Positions 40,083-49,554 are shown, counted from the first letter of the stretch. The stretch is DNA of 52,547 nucleotides from DASUPK01 sp036520315 (GCA_036520315.1 DATDJZ010000122.1:1-52547), one strand, 5' to 3'. Notes: generated by a model from the sequence alone, not told the origin. Translations and numbers: made by a program.

Positions 40083-41998
40083 CCGTGGAAGCTCTCGCCC
40101 ACAACAGACAGCCTCCCGGCGCCCGGCTCTCCATCGCCCTCTGGTGCGGCGGGGCGCTCCTGGCGATCGTCTTCGGTCTCGCTGCGGCGACGTCCGTCGC
40201 CGCGGTGGCCGGAGTGCTCGCTCTGATTGCGGCGATCGCTGTGGTGGTCGCCGCGTTCACGGAGACGCGTTGGGCCCTGCTGGTCCTGCTCTTCCTCCTC
40301 TACAGCTACGCGGGCTGGGTGGTCGGCCACACTCTCGGCGGCCCCGAGGTCAGCCAGGCGCTCCTGATGATCATCATCGCCGCCCTGGTATGGCAGCACC
40401 TGACGCGTACGGAGAGGTTCTCCCTGCCGGGTGAGCTGATCGCCGTGCTCATCCTGGGAGCCGCCTTCGCTGCCTCCGCCGCTTTCACGACGGACGCAGA
40501 CGCAAGCTTGCGCCAGATCTGGGACTTCATCGGGTACGGATTGACGGTCGTCGCCATCGTGGTCCTCCTGGATCGGCCGCTCTGGCTGCGCAGAGCGGTG
40601 TGGACGGTGGCCGTCGCGGGCGGGGCGCTCGGGCTCATCTCCCTGATTCAGGCCGTCACGGGCACGTATGACAACGACTTCGCGGGCTTTGCCATCGCCA
40701 GGCCGGAGGGGGCAGGAGTCTTCAGGGTCGGCGGACCCCTGGACCCGAACTTCTTCGGCCAGGTGCTGGTCGCGACGGCGGTTCTGGCCCTCTACCTGGG
40801 TCTTTCCGCCCGAGAACGGGGTGGCCGCCTGCTCGCGTCGGCGATCTTCACGGTCTGCATCGCGGCGACCGGCTTCACGGGTTCCCGAGGCGCCCTGGTG
40901 GCCGCGGCCGCAGCCTTCTGCCTGATCCTCTTCCTCGGCCCGTTCCCCCGCGATATCGGAGCGGCCATCGCGGGGGTCGTCGTAATCGCCGCTCTGGTCT
41001 TCCTGCCATCTGGTCTCCAGGCTCGGGTCGGTCTGCCCACTTCGTCCTCGGCCTCGCCGGAGATGGCCACCGTGACCAAAGGCAGCGATGACGCGATACA
41101 GGGCCGTAAGTCCGAGAACTTGGCGGCCCTGCAGATGTTTCGGGACCACCCGATCTTCGGTGTAGGTCCGGGCAACTACTCTCGCCACTACCTCTCCTAC
41201 TCGGAGCGGATCGGGCTCGATCCCCGTCTGGCGCCCCGCGAGGCACACAGCCTCTACTTCGGTGCTCTGGGCGAGACCGGGATCGTTGGAGCGTGCGCGC
41301 TGTTCGCCGTACTCTGGCTCGCGGTGCGCGGGGCCTGGCGTGCGAGGAGTCGCCTTCGTGGCAGGGACGCCCTGTTGGCGGAGGGCATCTTCGCCTCGCT
41401 GATCAGCTTTCTCGTCGCGGGCCTGTTCCTGCACGCTGCCTACCCGCGCTACCTGTGGATCCTGGTCGGCTTCGGGTTCGTCGCCGGCCAGCTCGCCCGG
41501 AAGGCTGCCCCCAGCGCTGCGCACGCGGAGCCCGTGACGGTTGAGGGGCCCGCAGTAGCCGAGCCGCACCCGGCGACGCGGCCTCCTCGCCCGCGCCGGC
41601 CCTGGCGTGATCGCGCCCCTCTCGTCGCGGCGGCGTTGGCGGTCACAGTCGCTGGGTGCATTGCGATTGGCCTGGCGGTCGCGGGCGGAGGCGACAGGAA
41701 GCCTTCGGCCCTGAGCGTGTCTCCCTCGGAGCCAGCCGTCAGCCTGGCCGGGCGCAGCGCCCACTGCGCCCCGATCGTCGGCAGCGGGATGGCGAACTCC
41801 GGGAACGAATACACCCTCACCTCCTTCGCTCCCGGCGGGAACCCGATCGACTGCGCCAAGGCACAGTCGATCGTGCTCTCCGCGCTCAACGGCGCGGGCC
41901 CGACGATCGGTGAGTGGAGCTGCACCGTCAACCCGGCGGGCCCGACGATTGCGACCTGCGTCTCCGCCACCGGCGCGAAGGTCAGGGCGCGCGACTAG
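40079..41998 (+). CDS. O-antigen ligase/Wzy-like polymerase with a C-terminal extension
   Basis: The 639-residue protein has about eleven membrane helices and the Wzy_C/ligase signature: 'FTGSRGALVA', then the external loop 'MFRDHPIFGVGPGNYSRHYLSY' and 'REAHSLYFGALGETGIVG' with the conserved His and Arg. In a cell without an outer membrane it would act as polymerase of lipid-linked repeats. After the membrane domain a Pro/Arg linker and a further membrane helix lead to ~100 external residues with four Cys, an unusual addition. The GTG at 40079 overlaps the beta-helix stop. It is the last gene of the forward arm; the reverse arm ends six bases beyond its stop, with no hairpin between. Confidence 0.88.
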   Translation: MTVEALAHNRQPPGARLSIALWCGGALLAIVFGLAAATSVAAVAGVLALIAAIAVVVAAFTETRWALLVLLFLLYSYAGWVVGHTLGGPEVSQALLMIIIAALVWQHLTRTERFSLPGELIAVLILGAAFAASAAFTTDADASLRQIWDFIGYGLTVVAIVVLLDRPLWLRRAVWTVAVAGGALGLISLIQAVTGTYDNDFAGFAIARPEGAGVFRVGGPLDPNFFGQVLVATAVLALYLGLSARERGGRLLASAIFTVCIAATGFTGSRGALVAAAAAFCLILFLGPFPRDIGAAIAGVVVIAALVFLPSGLQARVGLPTSSSASPEMATVTKGSDDAIQGRKSENLAALQMFRDHPIFGVGPGNYSRHYLSYSERIGLDPRLAPREAHSLYFGALGETGIVGACALFAVLWLAVRGAWRARSRLRGRDALLAEGIFASLISFLVAGLFLHAAYPRYLWILVGFGFVAGQLARKAAPSAAHAEPVTVEGPAVAEPHPATRPPRPRRPWRDRAPLVAAALAVTVAGCIAIGLAVAGGGDRKPSALSVSPSEPAVSLAGRSAHCAPIVGSGMANSGNEYTLTSFAPGGNPIDCAKAQSIVLSALNGAGPTIGEWSCTVNPAGPTIATCVSATGAKVRARD

Positions 41999-42004
41999 AG
42001 GTTC

Positions 42005-43258
42005 TCAGGCAGCCGGGACTCGCTCAGTCTGTTCTCGGGTGCCGGGCGCTCGCGCCCGATTCCACGACTGGATCGCGTACCGAACGACCTCACGTGCCAC
42101 CTCTGTCCAGGAGTCGCCTGCCGACGGCCTCAGTTCGTCATCGGACCACGCACGACGGAGGTGGCCGATCATGCGCGGAATGTCCTCCGGCGAGTCGAGG
42201 CCGACCGCGATGAAACCCGGGCGCTGCTCCGCGAACGCGGCCAGTTCCCCTCCGTCGCCGCTCACGGTCAGGGCGAGCCGGGGCACCGGCAGGGTCAGGT
42301 ACTGAATCGCCTTGCTCGGCAGCGTGGCCGGATCGGCGTTCGTGACCACCACCGCGGCGTCGAAGTCACGCACGATCTGGCAAGCCCGAGTCCAGTCGAC
42401 CGGTTCGTGAGCCTCGACCACCACCGCGGGGTCCCCGGTCTGCAGGAGCTCAGGGCGACCCACGGGGCCGTAATTGGCGAAGCGCACACGTCTGATCCCT
42501 GCCGCACCCGGAAGGACTGAAAGCCACTCGCCGATCGGCGGCCTGGCAGAGTTGATCGAGCCGAAGTGGACCAGCCGCAGCTCACCGTCATCGCTCGCGG
42601 CATCGGCAGATCCTCCCTGCAACCCGGGCTCGTCGGCGGCGAGGTAGCCGTTGGGTCGCACCAGCAACTCGAGATCCGGAAACAGCGCGTGCAGACCGCT
42701 CGCCTGCGTTTCTGTGGTCACCACCCCAGCGGCGGCATGAAGCCAGAGGAAGGTCTCGGCGGCCTTTGCCCGCTGCAGTGACAGTCGTCGCGGCCACCTG
42801 GAGGGCGCCGGCTCGGTCAGCACCCAGGGATCTCCGACGTCGACCACGTATGGAATTCCGGCGGCAAGGAGATGCGACGCAGCAACGTAGATCGGGGAAT
42901 ACGGCCACCCGATCAACAGGGCTCCTCTTGCGGAAGGTCGCCAGCCGCGCATCGCCACTCGTGCCGGGATTTCGAGGTGGTCGAGCACCAGCGGGCTGAG
43001 AGCCTTGCGAGCGAAACCTCTCGGCAGTGATTTACGGCTTTGGTGGGCGGCCCGCCCGAGATGCTCGGGCACTCGTGCCACCCGGAACTCGAACTCCCGC
43101 TCGAGGGCGGCGGTCAGGTGCGCGGTGCGCTGAATGCGAGGGGAGATGGGGAGGTCGCCTGCAAGCTCGGCAAACGAGACCACGATCGCCTCCCGGTCGG
43201 GCGATGCGTTCCGACTATCCACGGGACGGCGTCCAACTAGGTGATCGGCCATCGGCAC
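42005..43258 (-). CDS. GT4-like glycosyltransferase
   Basis: The 417-residue protein looks like a GT-B glycosyltransferase: 'GALLIGWPYSPIYVAASHLLAAGIPYVVDVGDPWVL' fits the N-domain, 'AAGVVTTETQASGLHALFPDLELLVRPNGY' the domain linker, and 'LRLVHFGSINSARPP' the start of the C-domain. The usual E-x7-E donor motif is not clear; the corresponding region reads 'DPATLPSKAIQYLTLPVPRLALTVSG'. GTG 43258 directly follows the stop of the upstream gene; ATG 43252 is two codons later. It is the last gene of the reverse arm. Confidence 0.75.
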   Translation of the reverse strand: MPMADHLVGRRPVDSRNASPDREAIVVSFAELAGDLPISPRIQRTAHLTAALEREFEFRVARVPEHLGRAAHQSRKSLPRGFARKALSPLVLDHLEIPARVAMRGWRPSARGALLIGWPYSPIYVAASHLLAAGIPYVVDVGDPWVLTEPAPSRWPRRLSLQRAKAAETFLWLHAAAGVVTTETQASGLHALFPDLELLVRPNGYLAADEPGLQGGSADAASDDGELRLVHFGSINSARPPIGEWLSVLPGAAGIRRVRFANYGPVGRPELLQTGDPAVVVEAHEPVDWTRACQIVRDFDAAVVVTNADPATLPSKAIQYLTLPVPRLALTVSGDGGELAAFAEQRPGFIAVGLDSPEDIPRMIGHLRRAWSDDELRPSAGDSWTEVAREVVRYAIQSWNRARAPGTREQTERVPAA

Positions 43259-44887
43259 TCACCGCCGCAGCCTGGAGACCAGGCGCCGACCGTCGGTCGC
43301 CTCGAACCGCCCGTCGAACGTGTAGGTGTGGGCGCAGAGGTTATGCTCGCCTGCCCAGCTCGCGTCGAGCGATCCCACCGATCTCTCCCGATACTCGTCC
43401 GGCGTCAGCACCTCGACGGCGTTGAAGACCACCCGCGAGCCGTACCGGCCGGTGCCATCCTGGGCGGGTCGGATGACGACGTCGCCATGGAGGAACGGCC
43501 GGCCCGCCGGACGGGCGCAGCGAGCGTCGGAAACGACCGGGTTGCCCGGATGAGCGGTCCAGCCGGAATCGAGCCGGTCGCTGAAGTAGAGGAACGTCTC
43601 GTCATCGAGGCGTCCATCATTGACGGCCTGGTTCACCCACATCCAGTAGAGGCCGCCGTGACGCAGGACGCTTGCGTCGACCGCCTGGACTCCCTCGAGG
43701 AGCGCCTCAACCGGGGTCCAGCCGGTCGGGAAGTCGGTGGCCGCCCAGAGCTCCACGCGTCCGGCCTCGCCCGACTCGGGGATCATGAAGGTATCCCCGT
43801 CATCGCGGAAGACGTAGGGGTAGGAGAGGTGGTGCGGGGCCCGCATAATCGGCTCGGGGTCGCTGAGCTCGGCATCCCGTTCCAGCCGAGCCACAGCGAG
43901 CTCACCCTTTGTATCGGCGTAGCGGAGCTGCTCGAAGAAGACGAGGGTCTCGCCGTCCCGCTCGAAGACGAAGGGATCCGCCCACTGGCGGTCGGCGGGC
44001 GGCGATACCACCTGCCAGGGATTGGGATCCTCATGCGGAAGGGTGTCTGCCCGTCGCCGCCGAACGCCGAGGAACCATTGGCGGCGATAGGCGGCGCTGC
44101 GGAGCTTGCGCTTCGTTACCCGCCCGGCGAGCCTGGCCATATGCCGGGCCGCGTCGGCGTTCGAGGGCATGCGCCCTTGCCGCCCCCGGTCATCCGCCGG
44201 CTCCTGGTCCGGAGCCCATCGCCCGGCCGCCAGGTCCTCGAGCCGGCGGACGACGAAGCGAGCGCTCTTCCAGTAGGCGGCGTTGCGAGTCCGGTGCAGC
44301 GAGATCGGGTCAGTCGCGGTCGCCGAGCGATAGAGCACCCTGTGCTCCCCGTGGGTTTGATCGACGGCTTCGAGCGCGGCCTTGGAGGCGGGCTCGGCCA
44401 AGAAGACCTCCCAGAACAGCGCGGGCTCGCCGGCGTTTCGGCGCGGGTCGCCCAGGTGGAGGTACCAGATGCCATGTTGGACGACGAACGGAAGGGCTGC
44501 GGGAGCCAGCGGTGTCCCAATGCAGACGAGGACGTCGAGCGCGGACCCATCGGAAACCATCTCAGGAAGGCTGTGGTCGTACTTCTGCGTTTGCTCGGGA
44601 AGTACCGGGAGCCGCAGGATGGGCACGCCTTCTAGCGCGGGCGAGACGTCCAGCGGCTCGAGCGCGTCGGACGTGTCGCGGAACACCCGGCGATCAAGAG
44701 CCTCGTAGAGGGCGAAGAGGACCGAGCGCCGCTGCTTCTCTACCCCGTTGGAGATCACGGCCAGCGTGAGCTCCAGCCCGTCATGTGCGCGGATCGCTTT
44801 CAGCGCCCAGGCGGCCCAGGCGGGCGCCTGCATCCCATCCAGCACGATTCCTATGCGCAGCACTGTCTTCGGCTCTGACTTCCTCAT
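43259..44887 (-). CDS. Fusion: formyltransferase-like domain with a GINT1-like beta-propeller glycosyltransferase domain
   Basis: The first ~210 residues resemble a formyltransferase-type Rossmann domain ('RIGIVLDGMQAPAWAAWALKAIRAHDGLELTLAVISNG' and 'FVVQHGIWYLHLGDPRRNAGEPALFWEVF', comparable to the hydrolase motif region of methionyl-tRNA/sugar formyltransferases). Residues ~285-530 form a five-blade-like domain ('WADPFVFERDGETLVFFEQL', 'HHLSYPYVFRDDGDTFMIPES', 'VDASVLRHGGLYWMWVN') matching the N-terminal domain of glucosamine inositolphosphorylceramide transferase 1. The formyltransferase catalytic Asn-His-Asp set is not clearly present. The combined enzyme may transfer a sugar. Its ATG overlaps the GT4 stop upstream (ATGA). 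Confidence 0.7.
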   Translation of the reverse strand: MRKSEPKTVLRIGIVLDGMQAPAWAAWALKAIRAHDGLELTLAVISNGVEKQRRSVLFALYEALDRRVFRDTSDALEPLDVSPALEGVPILRLPVLPEQTQKYDHSLPEMVSDGSALDVLVCIGTPLAPAALPFVVQHGIWYLHLGDPRRNAGEPALFWEVFLAEPASKAALEAVDQTHGEHRVLYRSATATDPISLHRTRNAAYWKSARFVVRRLEDLAAGRWAPDQEPADDRGRQGRMPSNADAARHMARLAGRVTKRKLRSAAYRRQWFLGVRRRRADTLPHEDPNPWQVVSPPADRQWADPFVFERDGETLVFFEQLRYADTKGELAVARLERDAELSDPEPIMRAPHHLSYPYVFRDDGDTFMIPESGEAGRVELWAATDFPTGWTPVEALLEGVQAVDASVLRHGGLYWMWVNQAVNDGRLDDETFLYFSDRLDSGWTAHPGNPVVSDARCARPAGRPFLHGDVVIRPAQDGTGRYGSRVVFNAVEVLTPDEYRERSVGSLDASWAGEHNLCAHTYTFDGRFEATDGRRLVSRLRR

Positions 44888-46071
44888 CGCGTCGAAGCCC
44901 TTGCCGGGGAGTCAGGTGCGAAGTTGCCGTTTCGCCGCGAATGAAGCTCCACGTAGAGCCTCTGCAGGCTCTCGACGGTGCGATCGAGGCTCAGCTCGCG
45001 GCGGCAACGGTCGCGTGCCCGGGCGCCCATCCCGTGGCCGCGATCCATATCCTCGAGCAGCCCCCTGAGAGCGGCGGCGAGAGCCGCCTCGTTGCGAGGC
45101 GGCACGAGCACGCCGTGCACCCCGTCCTCGATGACCTCCGGGATCCCGCCGACATCCGTGGCCACGATCGGCTTGCCGGCATCCATGAACTCCAGAACTG
45201 AGCGCGGGCTCCCCTCGTAGTCAGAGCAGATCACCGCGATGTCGATTGCGGCCAGGACGTCGGGCACGTCGGTTCGGGCGCCCGTCATCTGGATGCTGTC
45301 GGAGAGCCCGGCCCGCTCGGCGACCGCCTCCACCCGGGCGCGGTCGGGGCCATCGCCTGCGATCAGCACCCGAAGACAAGGGAAGTCCTCCCTCAACAGT
45401 GCCGCGGCGCCCACCAGGACGTCGAGCGCCTTCTCCGAGCGGATGATGCAAACGGTGCCCACCACCGGGTCGCCCCTGCGGATGCCGAGATCAGCGCGCA
45501 GCGCTCGTCCGTCACCCGGCGGCAGCGCCTGGACCCCATTTGGGAGCAGCACGAGGCGCTCGGCGGGGATGCGCTCGACCTCGATCATCCTGCGCTGAGC
45601 CTCCGCGGACACCACGATCATCGCCCGGGCATTGCGCGCAATGAGCTCGCGGTCGATCACCGGGCGCAACGCGCGCCCGGCAAAGGCCCAGTTGTGCTCA
45701 TGGGCGATCACCACGGGGACACCCGCCCACCTGCCGATCAGCGAGCCCCACGCATTCGGGCCGAAGCCATGCGTGTGAAGCACGTCGATCCGCTCGCTCC
45801 TCAAGGCCCGAAACAGCGGCCACCAGGCGAGCGGGTCGTACTTGAAGCGGCGTCTCAGGAAGCGGACGTCCACACCCCGGCGCCGGAGGTCGGCCACCAC
45901 CTGTTCGCCGGTCCGGTCCCGGGGGGGACGGCTGACGAACAGGATCCGCTCGAACCGCTCCGGATCGAGCTCGACGAGCAGGTCACGAGCCACCCTCTCG
46001 GCCCCCCCACCGCCGGCGGGGCCTATCTCACGCACCAGCGTGATGACCTTGATTCGCCGCTGACGGAACAC
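44884..46071 (-). CDS. GT4 glycosyltransferase
   Basis: The 395-residue GT-B enzyme has the N-domain 'VREIGPAGGGGAERVARDLLVEL', 'RIDVLHTHGFGPNAWGSLIGRWAGVPVVIAHEH', and the C-domain 'VGTVCIIRSEKALDVLVGAAALL', 'LRVLIAGDGPDRARVEA' and the donor-site E-x7-E in 'DYEGSPRSVLEFMDAGKPIVATDVGGIPEVI'. It should add a sugar to the lipid-linked oligosaccharide on the cytoplasmic face. The GTG at 46071 directly abuts the stop of the flippase gene, and its own stop overlaps the next start, so it is embedded in the operon. Confidence 0.93.
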   Translation of the reverse strand: MFRQRRIKVITLVREIGPAGGGGAERVARDLLVELDPERFERILFVSRPPRDRTGEQVVADLRRRGVDVRFLRRRFKYDPLAWWPLFRALRSERIDVLHTHGFGPNAWGSLIGRWAGVPVVIAHEHNWAFAGRALRPVIDRELIARNARAMIVVSAEAQRRMIEVERIPAERLVLLPNGVQALPPGDGRALRADLGIRRGDPVVGTVCIIRSEKALDVLVGAAALLREDFPCLRVLIAGDGPDRARVEAVAERAGLSDSIQMTGARTDVPDVLAAIDIAVICSDYEGSPRSVLEFMDAGKPIVATDVGGIPEVIEDGVHGVLVPPRNEAALAAALRGLLEDMDRGHGMGARARDRCRRELSLDRTVESLQRLYVELHSRRNGNFAPDSPARASTR

Positions 46072-47652
46072 CTAGCCCGACCTCACCGTCGCGGAAAGCC
46101 CGGGCGAGATCCGTCGCTGATCGCTCATCTGACCGTCCGGCCCGGACCGCTTCCAGATCCTGCCGACGAGGCTGCGCAACTCCGCCAGCGTGCCGGGGAC
46201 AAGCGCGTGCAGGATCCCAGCGTAGATCGCAAGTCCGAGGGCCGCTTCGAGTGCAACCAGGAGGAGGCCGGTGGCTGTCGCCTGATCACCGGCCTGCAGG
46301 ACGAATGCGTCGAGCGGAAAGAGGACGGCAACCATCGCGAGACCGGCGAGCAGTGGGGCGCGGACCGCTGACAGCATCTGCGTCAGCGGAAGACCCACGA
46401 CGGCGTGCGCCCGGCTGAACGCGTACGCCGCCCGCACCACAGCCCCGATCGAGATTCCGACGCAGACGCCGATGAGGCCGAGCGGCAGCAGCGCCACCAT
46501 CGCTGCGCCACCGACGACGACCTCGACGATGTTCATCCGGGTGACGACATCGGGACGGCCGTCGGCCTTCAGCGTCTCCACAAGCAGAGAGCTGACCCCG
46601 CGGGCGGCGGTGAAGACGCCGAGTGCCATCGCCGCCGTCCCCGCCTCTGTCCAGACCGCGCCGAAGGCGAGTGTCGTCAGCGGCTTGCCGAGCGGGATCA
46701 TGATCAGTCCGCCCCCGATGGCGAGGATTGCCATCCAGCGCAGTGCCCGCAGCACGCTCGCGTGGAATCGCTCTCGCTCGGTGGCGATCCTCGCGAATGC
46801 CGGGAACAGTACGTAGGAGGCCGCAGCCATCAGCATCGCCAGCGGCAGGGCCGCGATCCGGCGCCCGTAACGGAACTGGCCCAAGGGGGCGGCGCCGGTG
46901 AAGCGCCCGAGCAGGAGGACCGGGATCTCCTCGCCGATTCGGATCACGGTGGTGGCGGCGATCGTGTGTCGCCCGTAGGAGATCAGCTCCCGCCACATCG
47001 CATACGAGGCGAGTCGCAGCTGCGGTCGCCAACGGACCAGCCCCCACGAGAGAACCGTCTTGAGCGCCACGGAGGCGTACTGCGCTATGACGAGCCCCCA
47101 GACTCCCATGCCGTTCGCCGTCAGGACGACCGCGGTTATGCCGAAGGCGAGCACGGCGGCGGGCTCCACGACCGTTCGCCGAAGGAACGAGAAGCGACGC
47201 TGCAGCAGGGCATCCGGGACCACACCGGTCGCTCGCACGAGGCTCATTCCGGATACCGCCATCGCGATCCCGGCGATGGTTGTGCTGCCGAAGAAAAAGC
47301 CGATCAGGGGGGCCAGCGCCAGCAGAGCGAGTGAGACCGCGAAGCCGCCGATCACCGTGGCGATCACGGCGGTGGCGGCGGCCTCATTGATCCGGTCGCG
47401 TCGGTAGACGAGCGCGGACATCATGCCCGAGTCCGTGTAGAGGTCGGCGAGCGCGACGAGGACCATGCCCGCCGTGAACTGGCCGAACTCGGTCGGGGTC
47501 ACGAGTCGCGCCAGGACGAGATAGGCCGCGAGGGTGAGTACTTGGCTCAGCGCAAAGCCGGCTCCCGCGAGCGCCGTTCCTCGCACGACCGTACCCGTGA
47601 GGCCCTCGGCGGCTGCGGCCTCACCCTCGCCGTGGTCAGGTGTGCGGTCCAC
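46072..47652 (-). CDS. Oligosaccharide flippase (Wzx type, MOP superfamily)
   Basis: The 526-residue protein has about fourteen membrane helices and the Polysacc_synt motifs 'GTALAGAGFALSQVLTLAAYLVLARLVTPTEFGQFTAG', 'VPDALLQRRFSF' and 'GQFRYGRRIAALPLAMLMAAASYVLFPAFAR', as in WzxC/TuaB-type flippases. It should move the lipid-linked repeat across the membrane to the Wzy-like polymerase coded in the forward arm. It follows the BioF2-like gene by 21 bases and abuts the GT4 gene. Confidence 0.93.
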   Translation of the reverse strand: MDRTPDHGEGEAAAAEGLTGTVVRGTALAGAGFALSQVLTLAAYLVLARLVTPTEFGQFTAGMVLVALADLYTDSGMMSALVYRRDRINEAAATAVIATVIGGFAVSLALLALAPLIGFFFGSTTIAGIAMAVSGMSLVRATGVVPDALLQRRFSFLRRTVVEPAAVLAFGITAVVLTANGMGVWGLVIAQYASVALKTVLSWGLVRWRPQLRLASYAMWRELISYGRHTIAATTVIRIGEEIPVLLLGRFTGAAPLGQFRYGRRIAALPLAMLMAAASYVLFPAFARIATERERFHASVLRALRWMAILAIGGGLIMIPLGKPLTTLAFGAVWTEAGTAAMALGVFTAARGVSSLLVETLKADGRPDVVTRMNIVEVVVGGAAMVALLPLGLIGVCVGISIGAVVRAAYAFSRAHAVVGLPLTQMLSAVRAPLLAGLAMVAVLFPLDAFVLQAGDQATATGLLLVALEAALGLAIYAGILHALVPGTLAELRSLVGRIWKRSGPDGQMSDQRRISPGLSATVRSG

Positions 47653-47673
47653 GTCTCGAACCGGATTGGGTTC

Positions 47674-48828
47674 TCAACGGCTCACTCCGAGCCGGCCCGC
47701 GAGTCGCCGCGCCCGGGCCCTGGGTTGCGCGGGCAGGGTGCGCCACGCTCGGCGCAGGCGATCTACGGCCGCTGCGTTGATGTGCGCCTGGTGTCCGCGA
47801 GGCGCCAGGAGGATGGTGCACACCGCGCGAGACGAAGTCGCGAAACGGCGCTTGAACGCCTCGTCTCCGCGCAGCATGTCGTACTCCGAGGCCCCGTCCT
47901 CGATCGCCTGCCTGATGGTCTCTGCGAGCAGGAGAAATCCGGGGCTCTGGCGGGACCATGCCGGATCGAACCCCGCCTGGTAGTAGGACCACCGCCCGCC
48001 CATCAGCCACCCGTAGAGCGCCGCGATCGGGACCTCATCCACCTCCATCACGGTGAGCCGCAGCCACCCTCGCTCGAACGCCGCCCGCGCGAACTCGAGG
48101 TGAAATTCCCGGACCGTGGGATCCGCGAGGGCGGAGCTCTCGGAACGCTCGGCCCACCGAGCGTCGTGCAACCTGAGCAGGGTGGCGAGGTCGGCGGCGA
48201 CCTCGTCTGAGCTCCCCGAGCGGCGAAAGCGCACGTCGTGGTCCCTGCGAAGGGAGCGCAGCTTGCGGCCGAGTTGGCTGCGGAGCTGGCGGCTCCGGCC
48301 CCCGAGATATTCGTCCCAGCTGGTTCCCGCCAGTTCCACGAACGGCAGGGTCGCTTCGCTTCGCTCGACGGTCGCCAGCGGAGCTGGGAATGTCTTGGCC
48401 AGCGCACGCCACCATTTCCCCCGCGCGTCGACGTTCTCGAGCAGGATGGAGCGAAGGCCACGGCCGGGCGGCGCGATGGCGGGCGCCGCGGCGGTGGCCA
48501 CCGCCTCCTCGTCACCTGCGTCCGCGACCGGGTGGAAGTGGTCCCCGATCGGGCACACTCGGAGCTCGCGACGACCGTTGCTCTTGGAGCTCACGAGTGG
48601 GAGCAGGCCTCGAAGCGTCCCGCGAGGGGTGCGGACCACTGCCACGTGCGGCTCCCAGCCCTCGCCGAAGTGGCGCAACCAGGCCAGCAACCAGTCCGGC
48701 GTCAGAAAGGCGTTCCCGCGCCGCTCGGCGAGGGCGCGCCATTCCGCGGCGAGCGCCGCGACTTCGCCGATCTCGGTGACCAGCTCGGTGCGATCTGCCG
48801 TTTCCACAGGGCCGGCTTGGCTTCTCAT
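47674..48828 (-). CDS. BioF2/CelD-like acyltransferase (GNAT fold)
   Basis: The 384-residue protein has the double-GNAT pattern of Acetyltransf_6: N-terminal 'AEWRALAERRGNAFLTPDWLLAWLRHFG', the central 'RQLRSQLGRKLRSLRRDHDVRF', and C-terminal 'GWLRLTVMEVDEVPIAALYGWLMGGRWSYYQAGFDPAWSRQSPGFLLLAETIRQAIEDGASEYDMLRGDEAFKRRF' in interrupted form. These are hallmarks of CelD/BcsL-type proteins in exopolysaccharide loci. It probably acylates a sugar residue. Its ATG overlaps the sugar transferase stop (ATGA). It shares the family, but not close sequence, with the protein at 26373-27488. Confidence 0.87.
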   Translation of the reverse strand: MRSQAGPVETADRTELVTEIGEVAALAAEWRALAERRGNAFLTPDWLLAWLRHFGEGWEPHVAVVRTPRGTLRGLLPLVSSKSNGRRELRVCPIGDHFHPVADAGDEEAVATAAAPAIAPPGRGLRSILLENVDARGKWWRALAKTFPAPLATVERSEATLPFVELAGTSWDEYLGGRSRQLRSQLGRKLRSLRRDHDVRFRRSGSSDEVAADLATLLRLHDARWAERSESSALADPTVREFHLEFARAAFERGWLRLTVMEVDEVPIAALYGWLMGGRWSYYQAGFDPAWSRQSPGFLLLAETIRQAIEDGASEYDMLRGDEAFKRRFATSSRAVCTILLAPRGHQAHINAAAVDRLRRAWRTLPAQPRARARRLAGRLGVSR

Positions 48829-49481
48829 GCGACCCCAGTCCGGCGGATCACGACGGGCACCGTCCGGATCAGGATCCCGAGCTCACGCCACAGCGACGTG
48901 TTCCGAAAGAAGCTGATCTCGAGCCTGCATCGCTCGGTGAAGTCCATCGAGTTCCGGCCCATGACCTGCCACGGCCCGGTCAGCCCGGGCGCGAAATCCA
49001 GACGCTCGGTTTGCCAGAAGCGGTAGGTGTCCGAGGCGAAGCTGGTCGGGCGAGGCCCGACCAGGCTCATGTCGCCCCGGAGGACGGACCAGAGTTGGGG
49101 AAGCTCGTCGATGCTCGTCTGCCGCAGCATGTGGCCAAGTCGCGTTACCCGTGGATCATGTTCGAGCCTGAAATCCGGCCAGGAGACCGAGCTTCGCTCG
49201 CGCAGTGACTCCTTGAGCTCATCCGCGTTGGGCACCATGGTGCGGAACTTGGCGATCCGGAATCGGCGCCCCAACCTGCCCGAGCGGGATTGGCGAAACA
49301 GAATCGGCGCCCGGGGGCAATCGATCTTGACGGCGAACGCGACCGCCACCAGAAGCGGTGTCAGCAGGATCAGTGCTGTCGCGGAAACGACCATGTCCAT
49401 TGCTCGCTTGACCACCAGATAGGCGAGGCTGGGGGGGCCCAATGTCGTCATCCCGTTTCCGTCCTCGTCTCGTCGGATCAC
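48825..49481 (-). CDS. Initiating undecaprenyl-phosphate sugar-1-phosphate transferase
   Basis: The 218-residue protein has one N-terminal membrane segment ('MVVSATALILLTPLLVAVAFAV') and the catalytic signature of the bacterial sugar transferase family: 'RIAKFRTM', 'SIDELPQLWSVLRGDMSLVGPRP' and 'PGLTGPWQVMGRN'. It is the short monotopic type, as in PglC and the catalytic part of WbaP. It transfers sugar-phosphate to undecaprenyl phosphate and starts repeat-unit assembly. GTG 49481 is taken as start; ATG 49451 is ten codons in. It heads the reverse arm and has a 113-base upstream region with two palindromic elements. Confidence 0.95.
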   Translation of the reverse strand: MIRRDEDGNGMTTLGPPSLAYLVVKRAMDMVVSATALILLTPLLVAVAFAVKIDCPRAPILFRQSRSGRLGRRFRIAKFRTMVPNADELKESLRERSSVSWPDFRLEHDPRVTRLGHMLRQTSIDELPQLWSVLRGDMSLVGPRPTSFASDTYRFWQTERLDFAPGLTGPWQVMGRNSMDFTERCRLEISFFRNTSLWRELGILIRTVPVVIRRTGVA

Positions 49482-49532
49482 GCGGGCCAGGCATCGACCT
49501 ACTCGAAATTAGTTGGGGGCGGGCCGGGGTCT

Positions 49533-49547
49533 GGGGGAAGATCCCCC
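49533..49547. promoter_or_regulatory. Palindrome GGGGGA-AGA-TCCCCC upstream of the sugar transferase
   Basis: Six-base arms around three bases, 51 bases upstream of the sugar transferase start. It matches the palindrome at 25638-25651 except for one extra central base. A second element lies just beyond it at 49555-49574. Confidence 0.45.
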
Positions 49548-49554
49548 GCGGGAA

